NCBI RefSeq assembly: GCF_900475275.1
Contig: NZ_LS483364.1
Location: 744,001-808,000, forward strand
Direction: 5' to 3'
Source of the DNA: Streptococcus sanguinis
GTDB lineage: Bacteria; Bacillota; Bacilli; Lactobacillales; Streptococcaceae
Length of the DNA: 64,000 nt
Shown piece by piece: positions 1 to 8,861 of this stretch; position 1 is the stretch's first letter; each line of letters opens with the position of its first letter. The translations under genes were made by a program, and so were the position numbers. The notes under the pieces are model-generated. The model searched no databases and was not told where the DNA came from. It worked only from the letters and a program-made list of their open reading frames with translations.

Positions 1-850
1 TTTGGGTACGGAGGCTGCCTGTGAGGAGACTCGACAGGTCATTCAGGCTCTGTTGGTCTTGGTCAATCGTGGCATGACCATCGGCACACCCGATGTTGTG
101 ACAGCCATTACCATGGTCAAAAATGATGAAATTGATAAGTTTGTAGCTCTTTACGAAGAAGAGATTATCAAGGATAGCTATGGCAAGCCAATTCGGGTCA
201 AGACACTTGGTCAAAAAATCTATGTGGACAGCGTTAAAAATCATGATATTGTCTTTGGGATCGGGCCGGCTGGAACAGGGAAGACCTTTTTGGCGGTGAC
301 CTTGGCCGTGACAGCTCTCAAACGTGGGCAGGTCAAGCGAATCATCTTAACACGGCCAGCAGTGGAAGCTGGTGAGAGTTTGGGCTTTTTGCCTGGTGAT
401 CTTAAGGAAAAGGTTGATCCATATCTGCGCCCGGTCTATGATGCCTTGTATCAGATTTTGGGCAAGGACCAGACGACACGCCTTATGGAGCGAGAAATCA
501 TTGAGATTGCACCTTTAGCCTATATGCGGGGGCGGACGCTGGATGATGCCTTTGTGATTCTGGATGAGGCTCAAAATACCACCATCATGCAGATGAAGAT
601 GTTTCTGACACGCCTCGGTTTCCAGTCCAAGATGATTGTCAATGGAGACATCAGCCAGATTGACCTGCCTCGCAATGTTAAATCAGGACTCATTGATGCT
701 CAGGAGAAATTGAAGAACATCTCCCAGATCGATTTTGTGCATTTCTCAGCTAAGGATGTCGTTCGTCATCCAGTGGTGGCGCAGATTATCAGGGCTTATG
801 AACCAGCTCCTGTTAAAGAGGCTGCAACTGAGCCAGAAGAAATGGAATAA
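1..850 (+). CDS. phoH: PhoH family P-loop ATPase, 5' end missing
   Basis: PhoH-like cytoplasmic ATPase, a family linked to RNA metabolism and often encoded near ybeY. The open frame runs in from the window edge; the TTG at base 2 is probably internal, because family members have about 40 more N-terminal residues. Walker A GPAGTGKT lies at about residues 88-95 of the visible part and Walker B VILDEAQN at 185-192. The C-terminal region is typical of the family. The gene ends just before a strong hairpin terminator shared with the convergent ald gene. Function in streptococci is known only at family level; the identification itself is secure. Confidence 0.93.
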   Translation, partial: LGTEAACEETRQVIQALLVLVNRGMTIGTPDVVTAITMVKNDEIDKFVALYEEEIIKDSYGKPIRVKTLGQKIYVDSVKNHDIVFGIGPAGTGKTFLAVTLAVTALKRGQVKRIILTRPAVEAGESLGFLPGDLKEKVDPYLRPVYDALYQILGKDQTTRLMEREIIEIAPLAYMRGRTLDDAFVILDEAQNTTIMQMKMFLTRLGFQSKMIVNGDISQIDLPRNVKSGLIDAQEKLKNISQIDFVHFSAKDVVRHPVVAQIIRAYEPAPVKEAATEPEEME

Positions 851-856
851 CATACG

Positions 857-886
857 AAAAGAGCAGATTTATTTCTGCTCTTTTTT
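857..886. terminator. Bidirectional rho-independent terminator phoH / ald
   Basis: A stem of GAGCAGA (861-867) with TCTGCTC (874-880), extended by flanking A and T runs, is followed by a T tract on the plus strand. The A run on the other side gives a T tract on the minus strand, so it can serve both convergent genes. Confidence 0.85.
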
Positions 887-917
887 GTGAGATTGATTTT
901 AAAGTCGAAATTTTCAA

Positions 918-2030
918 CTAAACGAGTTCGTCAATAGATGTGTAGTTCTTGTTGAGGCCTTCTGCAACTGGCTGGCTAGTGATGTGACCTTGGTAAGTTG
1001 TGACACCTTGGCGCAGTCCTTGGTCATCTGCAATAGCTTGTTTGAAGCCTTTTTCTGCCAAAGCCTCTACATAAGGAAGGGTAACATTGGTCAAGGCAAT
1101 GGTAGAAGTGCGGGCTACAGCGCCAGGGATATTTGCAACTGCATAGTGGAGAACACCATGTTTTTCGTAAACAGGCTCAGTGTGAGTCGTTACGCGGTCA
1201 GCTGTTTCAATGACACCTCCTTGGTCAACAGCTACGTCTACAATGACAGAGCCTGGACGCATTTGCTTAACCATATCGTCTGTTACCAGTTTCGGAGCCT
1301 TTGCACCTGGAATGAGGACAGCGCCAATCACGACATCTGCCTCTCGAACGCTAGCTTCGATATTGAACGGATTAGACATAAGGGTCTGGATTTGGTGGCC
1401 AAAGACGTCTTCTAGGACAGACAGACGCTTAGCGCTGATATCCAGAATAGTCACTTGAGCACCCAGTCCTAGAGCGATACGAGCGGCATGAGTTCCCACG
1501 ACACCGCCACCAATTATGGTAACTTTTCCTTTTGGAACGCCCGGTACACCGCCGAGAAGTACGCCAGATCCGCCTTCACGCTTAGTCAGGAAGTGGGCTC
1601 CGATTTGGACCGCCATCCGACCAGCCACCTCACTCATAGGTACCAAGAGTGGCAGTTGTCCATCTTGATCGCGGACAGTTTCGTAAGCCAGACCGGTTGT
1701 CTTAGCACTAGTCATAGCATCTGCTAGCTCAGGAGCGGCAGCCATGTGCAGGTAGGTAAAGAGCAAGAGGTCATCACGGAGGAATCCATATTCAGCTGCC
1801 AGAGGTTCTTTGACCTTGACCACTAGCTCAGCTGCCCAAGCTTCTGCAGCAGTAGGGACGATTTTTGCACCTTGCTTTTGGTAGTCTGCATCTGTAAAAC
1901 CAGATCCCAGCCCAGCATTTGTCTCAATCAGAACTTCATGGCCTTTACCAACGAGGCTATGAACACCAGCTGGTGTCAGAGCGACACGATTTTCATTGTT
2001 TTTGATTTCTTTTGGAATACCGATTAACAT
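918..2030 (-). CDS. ald: Alanine dehydrogenase
   Basis: NAD-dependent L-alanine dehydrogenase, interconverting alanine with pyruvate and ammonia in the cytoplasm. At 370 aa it is the usual full length. The N-terminal signature [20 protein letters not shown] is present, as are the expected catalytic Lys (about K74, in VKVKEP) and His (about H95, in YLHMAAAP), and the nucleotide-binding glycine motif [10 protein letters not shown] at about 174-183. The start is supported by an AAGGAG ribosome site upstream on the minus strand. It is a single gene with its own promoter carrying a candidate CcpA site, which fits a catabolic role in amino-acid and pyruvate balance. The frame is intact. Confidence 0.95.
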   Translation of the reverse strand: MLIGIPKEIKNNENRVALTPAGVHSLVGKGHEVLIETNAGLGSGFTDADYQKQGAKIVPTAAEAWAAELVVKVKEPLAAEYGFLRDDLLLFTYLHMAAAPELADAMTSAKTTGLAYETVRDQDGQLPLLVPMSEVAGRMAVQIGAHFLTKREGGSGVLLGGVPGVPKGKVTIIGGGVVGTHAARIALGLGAQVTILDISAKRLSVLEDVFGHQIQTLMSNPFNIEASVREADVVIGAVLIPGAKAPKLVTDDMVKQMRPGSVIVDVAVDQGGVIETADRVTTHTEPVYEKHGVLHYAVANIPGAVARTSTIALTNVTLPYVEALAEKGFKQAIADDQGLRQGVTTYQGHITSQPVAEGLNKNYTSIDELV

Positions 2031-2061
2031 AAAAAATATGCTCCTTTTTTAAGATGTTTTT

Positions 2062-2090
2062 ATTGTATATGAAAACGCTTTAAAAATCAA
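2062..2090 (-). promoter_or_regulatory. ald promoter with candidate cre site in the spacer
   Basis: On the minus strand -35 TTGATT (2085-2090) and -10 TACAAT (2062-2067) are separated by 17 bp. The segment 2070-2083 (TGAAAACGCTTTAA) fits the catabolite-responsive element consensus except for one position in the right half. A CcpA site here would block the polymerase directly. Confidence 0.6.
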
Positions 2091-2107
2091 GAAAAAATCA
2101 GAGTGGT

Positions 2108-2136
2108 TTGCTTTCATTAGTGAATTGTGCTATTCT
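2108..2136 (+). promoter_or_regulatory. Sigma-A promoter of GNAT gene
   Basis: -35 TTGCTT (2108-2113), 17-bp spacer, -10 TATTCT (2131-2136), followed by a strong AGGAGGT ribosome site at 2150-2156 in front of the ATG at 2161. Confidence 0.6.
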
Positions 2137-2160
2137 GTTAAGAAAATCTAGGAGGTCCTA

Positions 2161-2730
2161 ATGGAAAATATCTATGTCAAACTGGCTCGTCATACCAGAC
2201 TGGAAACTGAGCGGTTGATTCTGCGCCCGGTGACCTTGGAAGATGCCCCGGCGATGTTTGAGTACGCTTCGGATGAGGAAAATACTCGCTATACCTTTGA
2301 GACAAACAAAAGCCTTGAAGAAACACGTAATAATATCGCTCTCTTTTATCTGGCTAATCCTCTGGGGCGCTGGGGAATAGAAGTGAAGGAGAGTGGCAAA
2401 TTCATCGGGACTATTGACCTGCATAAGATCAGACTGGACTTGAAAACAGCGGCTATCGGCTATGTAATCAATAAAAAATACTGGAATCTGGGTTATACGA
2501 CAGAGGCCAATCGCGCAGTCATCAAGCTGGCTTTTGAGCAGATCGGGATGAACAAACTTGTAGCGCTGCACGATGTGGATAATCCAGCATCTGGCCGAGT
2601 TATGGTCAAGTCTGGTATGAAATATTCCCATGAAGAGCCTTATGCGTCACTAGATAAGCATGAGAAAGGCCGCATTGTAACGCGGTTGCATTACTATCTG
2701 ACTAGGGAAGATTATTTTGCAAAAAAATGA
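2161..2730 (+). CDS. GNAT family N-acetyltransferase (RimJ/RimL-like)
   Basis: Acetyl-CoA-dependent N-acetyltransferase of the RimJ/RimL type, 189 aa. The N-terminus has the typical LETERLILRPVTLEDAPAMFEYASD pattern seen in this subgroup (about residues 14-38), and the core region around YVINKKYWNLGYTTEA corresponds to the acetyl-CoA-binding part. The start has a very good ribosome site. The substrate cannot be told from sequence: ribosomal protein N-termini or small amines and antibiotics are all possible for the family. It stands alone between ald (divergent) and tRNA-Thr. Confidence 0.85.
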   Translation: MENIYVKLARHTRLETERLILRPVTLEDAPAMFEYASDEENTRYTFETNKSLEETRNNIALFYLANPLGRWGIEVKESGKFIGTIDLHKIRLDLKTAAIGYVINKKYWNLGYTTEANRAVIKLAFEQIGMNKLVALHDVDNPASGRVMVKSGMKYSHEEPYASLDKHEKGRIVTRLHYYLTREDYFAKK

Positions 2731-2739
2731 GAAAGGATA

Positions 2740-2768
2740 TTGACAAGCACCTATCTACATGATATATT
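2740..2768 (+). promoter_or_regulatory. Strong promoter of tRNA-Thr
   Basis: Consensus -35 TTGACA (2740-2745), 17-bp spacer and -10 TATATT (2763-2768), placed for initiation a few bases before the tRNA. CCTATCT (2750-2756) and AGATAGG (2769-2775) form an inverted repeat around the -10. Confidence 0.8.
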
Positions 2769-2778
2769 AGATAGGTAC

Positions 2779-2851
2779 GCTGATTTAGCTCAGTTGGCAG
2801 AGCGCATCCATGGTAAGGATGAGGTCGCCGGTTCGATCCCGGCAATTAGCA
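2779..2851 (+). tRNA. tRNA-Thr (anticodon GGT)
   Basis: A 73-nt cloverleaf: acceptor stem GCTGATT/AATTAGC with one G-T pair, D arm GCTC..GAGC, anticodon stem CATCC/GGATG enclosing loop ATGGTAA with anticodon GGT, variable loop AGGTC, T arm GCCGG-TTCGATC-CCGGC and discriminator A. CCA is not encoded. GGT reads the Thr codons ACC and ACT. Confidence 0.96.
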
Positions 2852-2863
2852 TATTGTAGGACA

Positions 2864-2891
2864 AGGTTGGGTTTTCCCAGCCTTTTCTTTT
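2864..2891 (+). terminator. Terminator of tRNA-Thr
   Basis: AGGTTGGG (2864-2871) pairs with CCCAGCCT (2876-2883) over a TTTT loop with one G-T pair, followed by a T-rich tract. Confidence 0.8.
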
Positions 2892-3038
2892 TGTCAATGA
2901 TAGCAAATAGTGAAAAGCAAAGTTTCGGGGAGGGACAAAATAAAAATAGCTGCTTTTGTCTTTGCGGTGAGAGGTTGACAAATCTGCTCTGCTATTTTCC
3001 AAAACCCTGCCCTCGGCTCCCTAAAGTGAGTTAAAATA

Positions 3039-3047
3039 TGATATAAT
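3039..3047 (+). promoter_or_regulatory. Extended -10 promoter of ybeY-dgkA
   Basis: TGATATAAT (TG at 3039-3040, TATAAT at 3042-3047) without a good -35. It would give a leader of about 20 nt before the ybeY ATG at 3076. Confidence 0.55.
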
Positions 3048-3075
3048 AAGGTAATACTAGCAAAGCGGGTAAGAT

Positions 3076-3573
3076 ATGTATATCGAAATGGTAGACGAAA
3101 CGGGTCAGGTTTCGGAAGAGATTCTTAAACAGACCCAGGAAATTTTGGAGTTTGCGGCCCAGAAAACGGGCAAGGAAAATAAGGAAATGGCTGTGACTTT
3201 TGTCATCAATGAGCGCAGTCATGAACTCAACTTGGAATATAGAGATACGGATCGGCCGACGGATGTGATCAGCTTGGAGTATAAGCCTGAGCTGGACATC
3301 GCTGTTGACGAGGAGGATTTGCTGGACCATCCTGAGCTAGCTGAGATGCTGGAGGATTTTGATGCCTATATCGGCGAGCTGTTCATTTCAGTGGACAAGG
3401 CGCGTGAGCAGGCTGAAGAATACGGCCACAGCTTTGAGCGGGAGATGGGCTTTTTGGCAGTGCATGGTTTTCTGCATATCAACGGCTATGATCACTATAC
3501 GCCGGAAGAAGAAGCAGAAATGTTTGGTTTACAGGAAGAAATTTTAACTGCTTATGGACTCACAAGGAAATAA
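3076..3573 (+). CDS. ybeY: Endoribonuclease YbeY, rRNA maturation factor
   Basis: Single-strand-specific metalloribonuclease needed for 16S rRNA 3'-end maturation and ribosome quality control. At 165 aa it has normal length. The zinc-binding motif [11 protein letters not shown] is present with H130, H134 and H140, and the conserved [10 protein letters not shown] stretch lies at about 60-69. The ribosome site in front of the ATG is weak. The last 20 bases overlap dgkA, and era follows, so this is the conserved ybeY-dgkA-era block of Firmicutes. The frame is intact. Confidence 0.95.
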   Translation: MYIEMVDETGQVSEEILKQTQEILEFAAQKTGKENKEMAVTFVINERSHELNLEYRDTDRPTDVISLEYKPELDIAVDEEDLLDHPELAEMLEDFDAYIGELFISVDKAREQAEEYGHSFEREMGFLAVHGFLHINGYDHYTPEEEAEMFGLQEEILTAYGLTRK

Positions 3574-3952
3574 CAAACGCAAATGGAAAAACCGAGATGT
3601 CGTCTCGAGTCTGGAATTTGCTTTAACCGGTATTTTTACAGCCTTTAAAGAGGAACGCAATCTGCGTAAGCATGTTCTTTCGGCTCTGGCAGTGATAGTT
3701 GCGGGACTGATTTTTGACTTGTCCGCTATAGAATGGCTCTTTCTCTTTTTGAGCATTTTTCTGGTCATTGCCTTTGAGATTGTCAATTCTGCCATTGAAA
3801 ATGTCGTAGATCTGGCCAGCGATTACCACTTTTCTATGCGGGCAAAGAATGCCAAGGACATGGCGGCGGGAGCTGTTCTGGTCGTGTCTGGCTTTGCTGT
3901 TGTGACGGGACTGATTATTTTTGTTCCCAAGATTTGGGATTGGATTTTTTAA
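3554..3952 (+). CDS. dgkA: Diacylglycerol/undecaprenol kinase
   Basis: Small integral-membrane lipid kinase of the DgkA family, 132 aa. In streptococci this family phosphorylates undecaprenol, feeding the carrier-lipid pool for cell-wall synthesis, and affects acid tolerance. The family signature [17 protein letters not shown] is at about residues 74-90, flanked by hydrophobic helices (about 36-50, 53-75 and 103-125). The N-terminus is basic, as usual. The start lies inside the end of ybeY, implying translational coupling. A hairpin after the stop may reduce read-through into era. Confidence 0.93.
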   Translation: MDSQGNNKRKWKNRDVVSSLEFALTGIFTAFKEERNLRKHVLSALAVIVAGLIFDLSAIEWLFLFLSIFLVIAFEIVNSAIENVVDLASDYHFSMRAKNAKDMAAGAVLVVSGFAVVTGLIIFVPKIWDWIF

Positions 3953-3959
3953 AGACTTG

Positions 3960-3995
3960 AAAATCGGGGGAGACTGCCGATTTTCTGCTGTTTTT
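3960..3995 (+). terminator. Possible weak terminator or attenuator before era
   Basis: AAAATCGG (3960-3967) pairs with CCGATTTT (3977-3984); the T run (3990-3995) is offset by a few bases, so termination may be partial. A TATAAT at 4003-4008 may give era its own start. Confidence 0.45.
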
Positions 3996-4020
3996 ATGGA
4001 AATATAATAGAGGTAGAATA

Positions 4021-4920
4021 ATGACTTTTAAATCAGGTTTTGTAGCTATTTTAGGACGTCCTAATGTTGGGAAATCAACTTTTTTAAATCATGTTATGGG
4101 GCAAAAAATTGCCATCATGAGCGATAAGGCTCAGACCACACGCAATAAAATTATGGGAATTTACACGACGGATAAGGAGCAGATTGTCTTTATCGACACG
4201 CCGGGAATCCATAAGCCTAAGACGGCTCTAGGCGATTTTATGGTGGAAGCAGCTTACAGCACCCTGCGTGAGGTGGATACCGTCCTCTTCATGGTGCCGG
4301 CTGATGAGCCGCGTGGCAAGGGCGATGACATGATTATCGAACGCCTGAAAGCGGCTAAAGTACCAGTTATTTTGGTAGTTAATAAGATTGATAAAGTCCA
4401 TCCGGATCAGCTTTTAGCGCAAATTGATGATTTTCGTCAGCAGATGGACTTCAAAGAAATCGTGCCGATTTCAGCCCTGCAGGGTAATAATGTTTCCCGT
4501 CTGGTTGACATCCTCAGTGAGAATCTGGAAGAAGGCTTCCAGTATTTCCCAGAAGATCAGATTACTGATCATCCGGAGCGCTTTCTGGTGTCAGAAATGA
4601 TTCGGGAGAAGGTTTTGATGCTGACGCGGGAGGAAATCCCCCATTCAGTCGCAGTGGTCGTTGATAGCATGAAGCGAGACGAGGAGACGGACAAGGTCCA
4701 TATCCGAGCGACTATCATGGTGGAACGTGACAGTCAAAAAGGCATTATCATTGGTAAAGGCGGATCCATGCTGAAGAAAATCGGATCCATGGCTCGGCGC
4801 GATATTGAGCTCATGCTGGGGGACAAGGTCTTCCTAGAAACCTGGGTCAAGGTCAAGAAAAACTGGCGGGACAAGAAGCTGGACTTGGCGGACTTTGGCT
4901 ATAATAAGAAGGAGTATTGA
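4021..4920 (+). CDS. era: GTPase Era
   Basis: Ras-like GTPase that binds the 3' end of 16S rRNA and supports 30S subunit assembly; 299 aa, the usual length. The G1 motif GRPNVGKST is at residues 12-20, G3 is DTPG in the [10 protein letters not shown] stretch (about 59-62), and G4 is NKID at about residue 122. The C-terminal KH RNA-binding domain carries [11 protein letters not shown] at about 245-255. A GAGGT ribosome site precedes the ATG. It follows ybeY and dgkA, as in most streptococci. Confidence 0.97.
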   Translation: MTFKSGFVAILGRPNVGKSTFLNHVMGQKIAIMSDKAQTTRNKIMGIYTTDKEQIVFIDTPGIHKPKTALGDFMVEAAYSTLREVDTVLFMVPADEPRGKGDDMIIERLKAAKVPVILVVNKIDKVHPDQLLAQIDDFRQQMDFKEIVPISALQGNNVSRLVDILSENLEEGFQYFPEDQITDHPERFLVSEMIREKVLMLTREEIPHSVAVVVDSMKRDEETDKVHIRATIMVERDSQKGIIIGKGGSMLKKIGSMARRDIELMLGDKVFLETWVKVKKNWRDKKLDLADFGYNKKEY

Positions 4921-4952
4921 GGTTTTCTAAGCTAGTAAGTGAGGTGATGGAA

Positions 4953-5729
4953 ATGCCGTCATTATTCATTGATGAAAGAGGGCAGCAAAATCCAAAAAGT
5001 ATTATCTTTTTGCATGCTTCGGGCTCTAGCAGTCAGATGTGGCGACACCATGTTGCTGCGCTTGAGCAAGATTTTCATTGCATTCTTGTGGATTTACCTG
5101 TTCACGGAGCCAGTCATAATATTGAGTGGACAAACTTTAATGATGTCGTGGAAATGATTGTGGTTATCATTAAAAGCAAAGCATATGGCAAGCCGCACTT
5201 GGTTGGGCTTTCATTAGGCGGTTCTCTCATTCTTAAGTTGTTGGAAAAACATTCTAGCCTTATAGATAGAGTCATTGTGGATGGGGCAAGCTCTCAGCCA
5301 ATTAAGGGCTATCGCAAGATTATTGCCATTGTCTATCTAATCTCTTTCTTGAAAAATACTAAATTTGTAGCCAATTTCCTGACAAAGATGATGCAAGAGG
5401 ACGGAGCACCTGTCCAAGACGTTCAGCGCTTTGTTGCAGATTTCCAAAGAGCTGAACGGCGCTCGTTTCGACGTGCGATGTCACAGGCAAATCTGTTGAG
5501 ACTTGACTTACAGTTTGATAATCCTGCTTTCTTTATCTCAGGTGGGAAAGAAGCCGAAACCATTCATGACTGGCACCGCAGGTTGGCACATAAAAATGCT
5601 AGGTCTGAATGCGCCTATTATTCTGGCAAAGGGCATGCTTGGCTTTTTAGTGATGTGGATACGCATATTCAGCTGCTGCGCTATTTCTTTCAAAACGCTG
5701 CCTTTCCAGAGAAATTGAAGGGATTTTGA
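4953..5729 (+). CDS. Alpha/beta hydrolase
   Basis: Alpha/beta-hydrolase fold protein, 258 aa from the preferred start. The oxyanion-side motif HASGSSSQMW is near the N-terminus, the nucleophile elbow GLSLGG places the catalytic Ser at about residue 87, and the C-terminal KGHAW gives the likely catalytic His. I chose ATG 4953 because GAGG at 4941-4944 is well spaced from it; the upstream ATG at 4947 is too close, and a TTG overlapping the era stop has no ribosome site. The substrate is unknown; MenH-like or esterase activities are possible. It runs directly into the NUDIX gene and is probably co-transcribed with it. Confidence 0.82.
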   Translation: MPSLFIDERGQQNPKSIIFLHASGSSSQMWRHHVAALEQDFHCILVDLPVHGASHNIEWTNFNDVVEMIVVIIKSKAYGKPHLVGLSLGGSLILKLLEKHSSLIDRVIVDGASSQPIKGYRKIIAIVYLISFLKNTKFVANFLTKMMQEDGAPVQDVQRFVADFQRAERRSFRRAMSQANLLRLDLQFDNPAFFISGGKEAETIHDWHRRLAHKNARSECAYYSGKGHAWLFSDVDTHIQLLRYFFQNAAFPEKLKGF

Positions 5730-5730
5730 T

Positions 5731-6201
5731 ATGGACTATATTTCCTATATTCGCTCCAAGGTGGGGCATGATAAGGTTATTCTGAATTTTGCTGGTGGAA
5801 TTGTAGCAGACGAGGACGGTCGTGTGCTTCTGCAGTTGCGAGGTGATAAGAAAACATGGGCGATTCCTGGTGGAGCTATGGAGCTCGGGGAGACTTCTCT
5901 GCAATCAGCCGTGCGTGAATTTTACGAAGAGACAGGCATTGCTGTTGAAGCCAAGCGCTTGCTGAATGTTTACACTAATTTTGACGAATCTTATCCTAAT
6001 GGTGACAAAGTTCAGACGGTTGTCTTTCTGTATGAATTGCAGGCACTGGAGAATTTTGATATTTCCAATTTTCACAACGAGGAAACACTGCGTTTAGGCT
6101 TTTTTTCTAAAGAAGAAATAGCAGAGTTGGAAAATGTATCGGATAAACACCGCCTGATGCTGGATGAGTATTTTTCGGACAGCTTTGCTATGGGGCTTTG
6201 A
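5731..6201 (+). CDS. NUDIX hydrolase
   Basis: NUDIX pyrophosphohydrolase, 156 aa, cleaving nucleoside-diphosphate-linked substrates. The full box GX5EX7REUXEEXGU is visible as GAMELGE followed by REFYEETGI at about residues 50-72. The beta-grasp around the box is preserved (VADEDGRVLLQLRGDKKTWAIPGG). It begins one base after the hydrolase stop and may be translationally coupled. The specific substrate cannot be assigned. Confidence 0.88.
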   Translation: MDYISYIRSKVGHDKVILNFAGGIVADEDGRVLLQLRGDKKTWAIPGGAMELGETSLQSAVREFYEETGIAVEAKRLLNVYTNFDESYPNGDKVQTVVFLYELQALENFDISNFHNEETLRLGFFSKEEIAELENVSDKHRLMLDEYFSDSFAMGL

Positions 6202-6228
6202 TATTGAGAATACTAAGAAAGGAGCTTT

Positions 6229-7053
6229 ATGCCTGAATTACCTGAAGTGGAAACGGTTCGGCGAGGTTTGGAGCGTCTAGTTGTTGGCAAGACGATTGGG
6301 CAGGTGCGGGTCCGCTATGCCAAGATGATTGGAACGGGAGTAGATAGCTTTGTCCACGACTTGCCAGGTCAGACCATTGAAAGGATTGGCCGTCGGGGCA
6401 AGTATTTGCTCTTTTACCTGACAGGCGGAGTGCTAGTTTCCCATCTGCGAATGGAAGGTAAGTATCTTTTTTATCCTGATGCGGTGCCTGAGCGCAAGCA
6501 TGCCCATGTCTTTTTTGAGATGACAGATGGTGGGACGCTTGTTTATGAGGATGTCCGCAAGTTTGGGACCATGGAACTGTTGAGAAAGGATCAGCTGGAG
6601 GCTTATTTTGCTTCCAGAAAGCTTGGTCCTGAGCCGACAGAGGCGAACTTTCTTTTGTCGCCTTTTGCAGCAGCTTTGAGTCGTTCCAAGAAGCCCATCA
6701 AACCCTATTTGCTAGAGCAGACCTTGGTCGTTGGTCTGGGCAATATCTATGTAGATGAGGCCCTTTGGCGGGCGCGGATTCATCCGGCAAGGCCAGCAAC
6801 TAGTCTGAAGCCTGCTGAAGTGAAGCGACTGCGTGAGCAGATTATAGAAGTTTTGCAGCTTGGGATTGAAAAGAGAGGATCGACCATTCGGACCTATCGC
6901 AATGCTCTGGGTGAAGATGGCACGATGCAGGATTTTCTGCAAGTCTATGGAAAGACCGGTCAACCTTGTGCTAGATGCGGCAGCCCGATTGAGAAAATTA
7001 AGCTGGGCGGACGCGGTACCCATCTCTGTCCTCATTGCCAGAAAGCGAGGTAG
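6229..7053 (+). CDS. mutM: Formamidopyrimidine-DNA glycosylase (Fpg/MutM)
   Basis: Bifunctional DNA glycosylase/AP lyase removing 8-oxoguanine and other oxidised purines; 274 aa. The N-terminal catalytic proline and glutamate are in [14 protein letters not shown], the conserved Lys is in HLRMEGKY, the helix-two-turn-helix is near [12 protein letters not shown], and the zinc finger [10 protein letters not shown]...CPHCQ closes the protein. An AGAAAGGAG ribosome site precedes the ATG. coaE follows with a 5-nt gap, the standard mutM-coaE order of streptococci. Confidence 0.97.
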   Translation: MPELPEVETVRRGLERLVVGKTIGQVRVRYAKMIGTGVDSFVHDLPGQTIERIGRRGKYLLFYLTGGVLVSHLRMEGKYLFYPDAVPERKHAHVFFEMTDGGTLVYEDVRKFGTMELLRKDQLEAYFASRKLGPEPTEANFLLSPFAAALSRSKKPIKPYLLEQTLVVGLGNIYVDEALWRARIHPARPATSLKPAEVKRLREQIIEVLQLGIEKRGSTIRTYRNALGEDGTMQDFLQVYGKTGQPCARCGSPIEKIKLGGRGTHLCPHCQKAR

Positions 7054-7058
7054 CTGTC

Positions 7059-7655
7059 ATGGTAAGAATTATCGGTATCACTGGCGGCATTGCCTCGGGT
7101 AAGTCAACAGTGACAGAGTTTTTGAGGCAGCAGGGCTATCAGGTCATTGATGCGGATCAGGAAGTGCATGAGCTGCAAGAGCCGGGGGGACGGCTTTATC
7201 AAGCTCTTTTATCCGCTTTTAGTCCAGCTATCTTACAGGAAGATGGTCGCTTGGATCGGCCCAAGCTGGGAGCTATGATTTTTGGGAATCCCGAACTCTT
7301 GGCCCAGTCCAGTCAAATACAAAACCAGATTATCCGCGAAGAATTGGCTGGCAGGCGAGATTTGCTGGCAGAGATGGAAGATATCTTTTTTATGGATCTT
7401 CCCTTGCTGTTTGAGTTACAATATGAAGATTGGTTTGACCAGATCTGGCTGGTGGACGTGACGGTGGAAACTCAGCTCAGTCGTCTTATGACTCGAAATG
7501 CTCTCAGTCAGGAAGAGGCAGAAAAACGCATAGCAGCTCAGCTATCTCTTCGAGAAAAACGAAAGAGGGCGGATGTGCTGATAGATAATAATGGCTCGCT
7601 TGAGGAAACTCGACAGCAGATTCGCGATGCTTTGCAGAAATTAGAAAGAAGATGA
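7059..7655 (+). CDS. coaE: Dephospho-CoA kinase
   Basis: Last enzyme of coenzyme A synthesis, phosphorylating the 3'-hydroxyl of dephospho-CoA; 198 aa. The N-terminal P-loop GITGGIASGKST is at about residues 5-16, and the DADQEVHELQEPG region corresponds to the substrate-binding part. ATG 7059 is preferred over upstream in-frame codons because GCGAGG at 7045-7050 is correctly spaced and the P-loop then starts where it does in the family. It sits between mutM and pmrA in a tight operon. Confidence 0.95.
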   Translation: MVRIIGITGGIASGKSTVTEFLRQQGYQVIDADQEVHELQEPGGRLYQALLSAFSPAILQEDGRLDRPKLGAMIFGNPELLAQSSQIQNQIIREELAGRRDLLAEMEDIFFMDLPLLFELQYEDWFDQIWLVDVTVETQLSRLMTRNALSQEEAEKRIAAQLSLREKRKRADVLIDNNGSLEETRQQIRDALQKLERR

Positions 7656-7658
7656 TTT

Positions 7659-8861
7659 ATCACGACACAAGTAAACTGGAAACATAACCTGAAAGTCGCT
7701 TGGTTTGGGAACTTCCTGACAGGTGCCAGCATTTCTCTGGTGACGCCTTTTATGCCACTTTTCGTGGAGCAGTTGGGTGCCAGAGGTCATGAGGTGGAGT
7801 ATTACGCTGGGCTAGGGATTTCACTATCTGCAATCTCAGCGGCGCTACTCTCTCCTGTCTGGGGAAGTCTGGCCGACCGATATGGCCGTAAGCCTATGAT
7901 GATACGTGCAGCTACTGCCATGGTTTTCACAATGGGCGGCATTGCCTTTGTACCCAATATTTTCTGGCTCTTGCTCCTACGCTTTCTAAACGGTGTCTTC
8001 GCTGGTTATGTTCCCAACAGCACAGCTCTGATTGCCAGTCAGGCTCCTAAGGAAAAAACGGGTTATGCTCTGGGAACTCTCTCGACCGGTGTTGTTGCGG
8101 GTAATCTTATGGGGCCCTTTATTGGAGGTCTGATTGCGGAGATGTTCGGTATTCGCAATGTCTTTCTCCTGATTGGCGGCTTCTTTCTAGTGGCAGCCTT
8201 GATGACCTTTTACTTGATTCGGGAGGATTTTGTGCCAGTGACCCGACAAGAAGAGGTAGGCTTTAAGGAATTGCTGCGCCAACTCAGGTATCCTAAGATG
8301 CTGATTAATCTCTTTCTGACCAGCTTTGTCATCCAGTTTGCAGCTCAATCTATCAGCCCCATCCTTGCCCTCTATGTCAGAGAGTTGGGGCAAAAGGACA
8401 ATCTAATCTTTGTTTCGGGTCTCATCGTTTCTAGCATGGGACTTTCCAGCATGATGAGCTCCAGCATTCTGGGGCGTTTAGGAGACCGTATCGGCAATCA
8501 CCGGCTTCTAGTGCTGGCTCAGTTCTATTCAATCCTGATTTATCTGCTCTGTGCCAATGCTGGCTCCCCTATGCAGCTGGGCTTTTATCGCTTTTTATTT
8601 GGCCTAGGAACAGGGGCGCTGATACCAGGTGTCAATGCTTTGCTAAGTAAGATAACACCCAAGTTTGGAATCTCTAGGATTTTCAGCTATAATCAGATTT
8701 TCTTTTATCTGGGCGGGGTGGTCGGCCCTATGTCTGGATCGGTCATTGCGGCAGCCTATGGCTATCATTCAGTCTTTTATGCAACAGCAGGGTTAGTTGC
8801 CGTCAGTATGTTGGCCAATCTCTTTAGTTTTCGAAATTTATTTAAAAAGAAGGATATCTAG
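7659..8861 (+). CDS. pmrA: PmrA-type multidrug efflux MFS transporter, start codon non-standard
   Basis: Twelve-helix major facilitator of the PmrA type, a proton-driven drug exporter in pneumococcus. The MFS loop 2-3 motif [13 protein letters not shown] is present. Homology to the family start continues upstream of the first standard start codon (GTG 7740): codons from 7671 read [20 protein letters not shown], the normal N-terminus with helix 1. No ATG, GTG or TTG occurs in frame between the coaE stop (7653-7655) and 7740. The position expected for the start holds ATC (7659) then ACG (7662). I place the start at ATC 7659, as a near-cognate start or a mutated ATG. The rest of the frame is intact. 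rpmG overlaps the stop by one base. Confidence 0.85.
   Translation: MTTQVNWKHNLKVAWFGNFLTGASISLVTPFMPLFVEQLGARGHEVEYYAGLGISLSAISAALLSPVWGSLADRYGRKPMMIRAATAMVFTMGGIAFVPNIFWLLLLRFLNGVFAGYVPNSTALIASQAPKEKTGYALGTLSTGVVAGNLMGPFIGGLIAEMFGIRNVFLLIGGFFLVAALMTFYLIREDFVPVTRQEEVGFKELLRQLRYPKMLINLFLTSFVIQFAAQSISPILALYVRELGQKDNLIFVSGLIVSSMGLSSMMSSSILGRLGDRIGNHRLLVLAQFYSILIYLLCANAGSPMQLGFYRFLFGLGTGALIPGVNALLSKITPKFGISRIFSYNQIFFYLGGVVGPMSGSVIAAAYGYHSVFYATAGLVAVSMLANLFSFRNLFKKKDI

Noticed and set aside
984-1415. Plus-strand open frame opposite ald
   Set aside because: Shadow of ald; no ribosome site and no recognisable product.
2158-2631. Minus-strand open frame opposite the GNAT gene
   Set aside because: Antisense shadow with unlikely composition.
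2810-3034. Open frame over the tRNA-Thr gene
   Set aside because: Starts inside the tRNA; no coding character.
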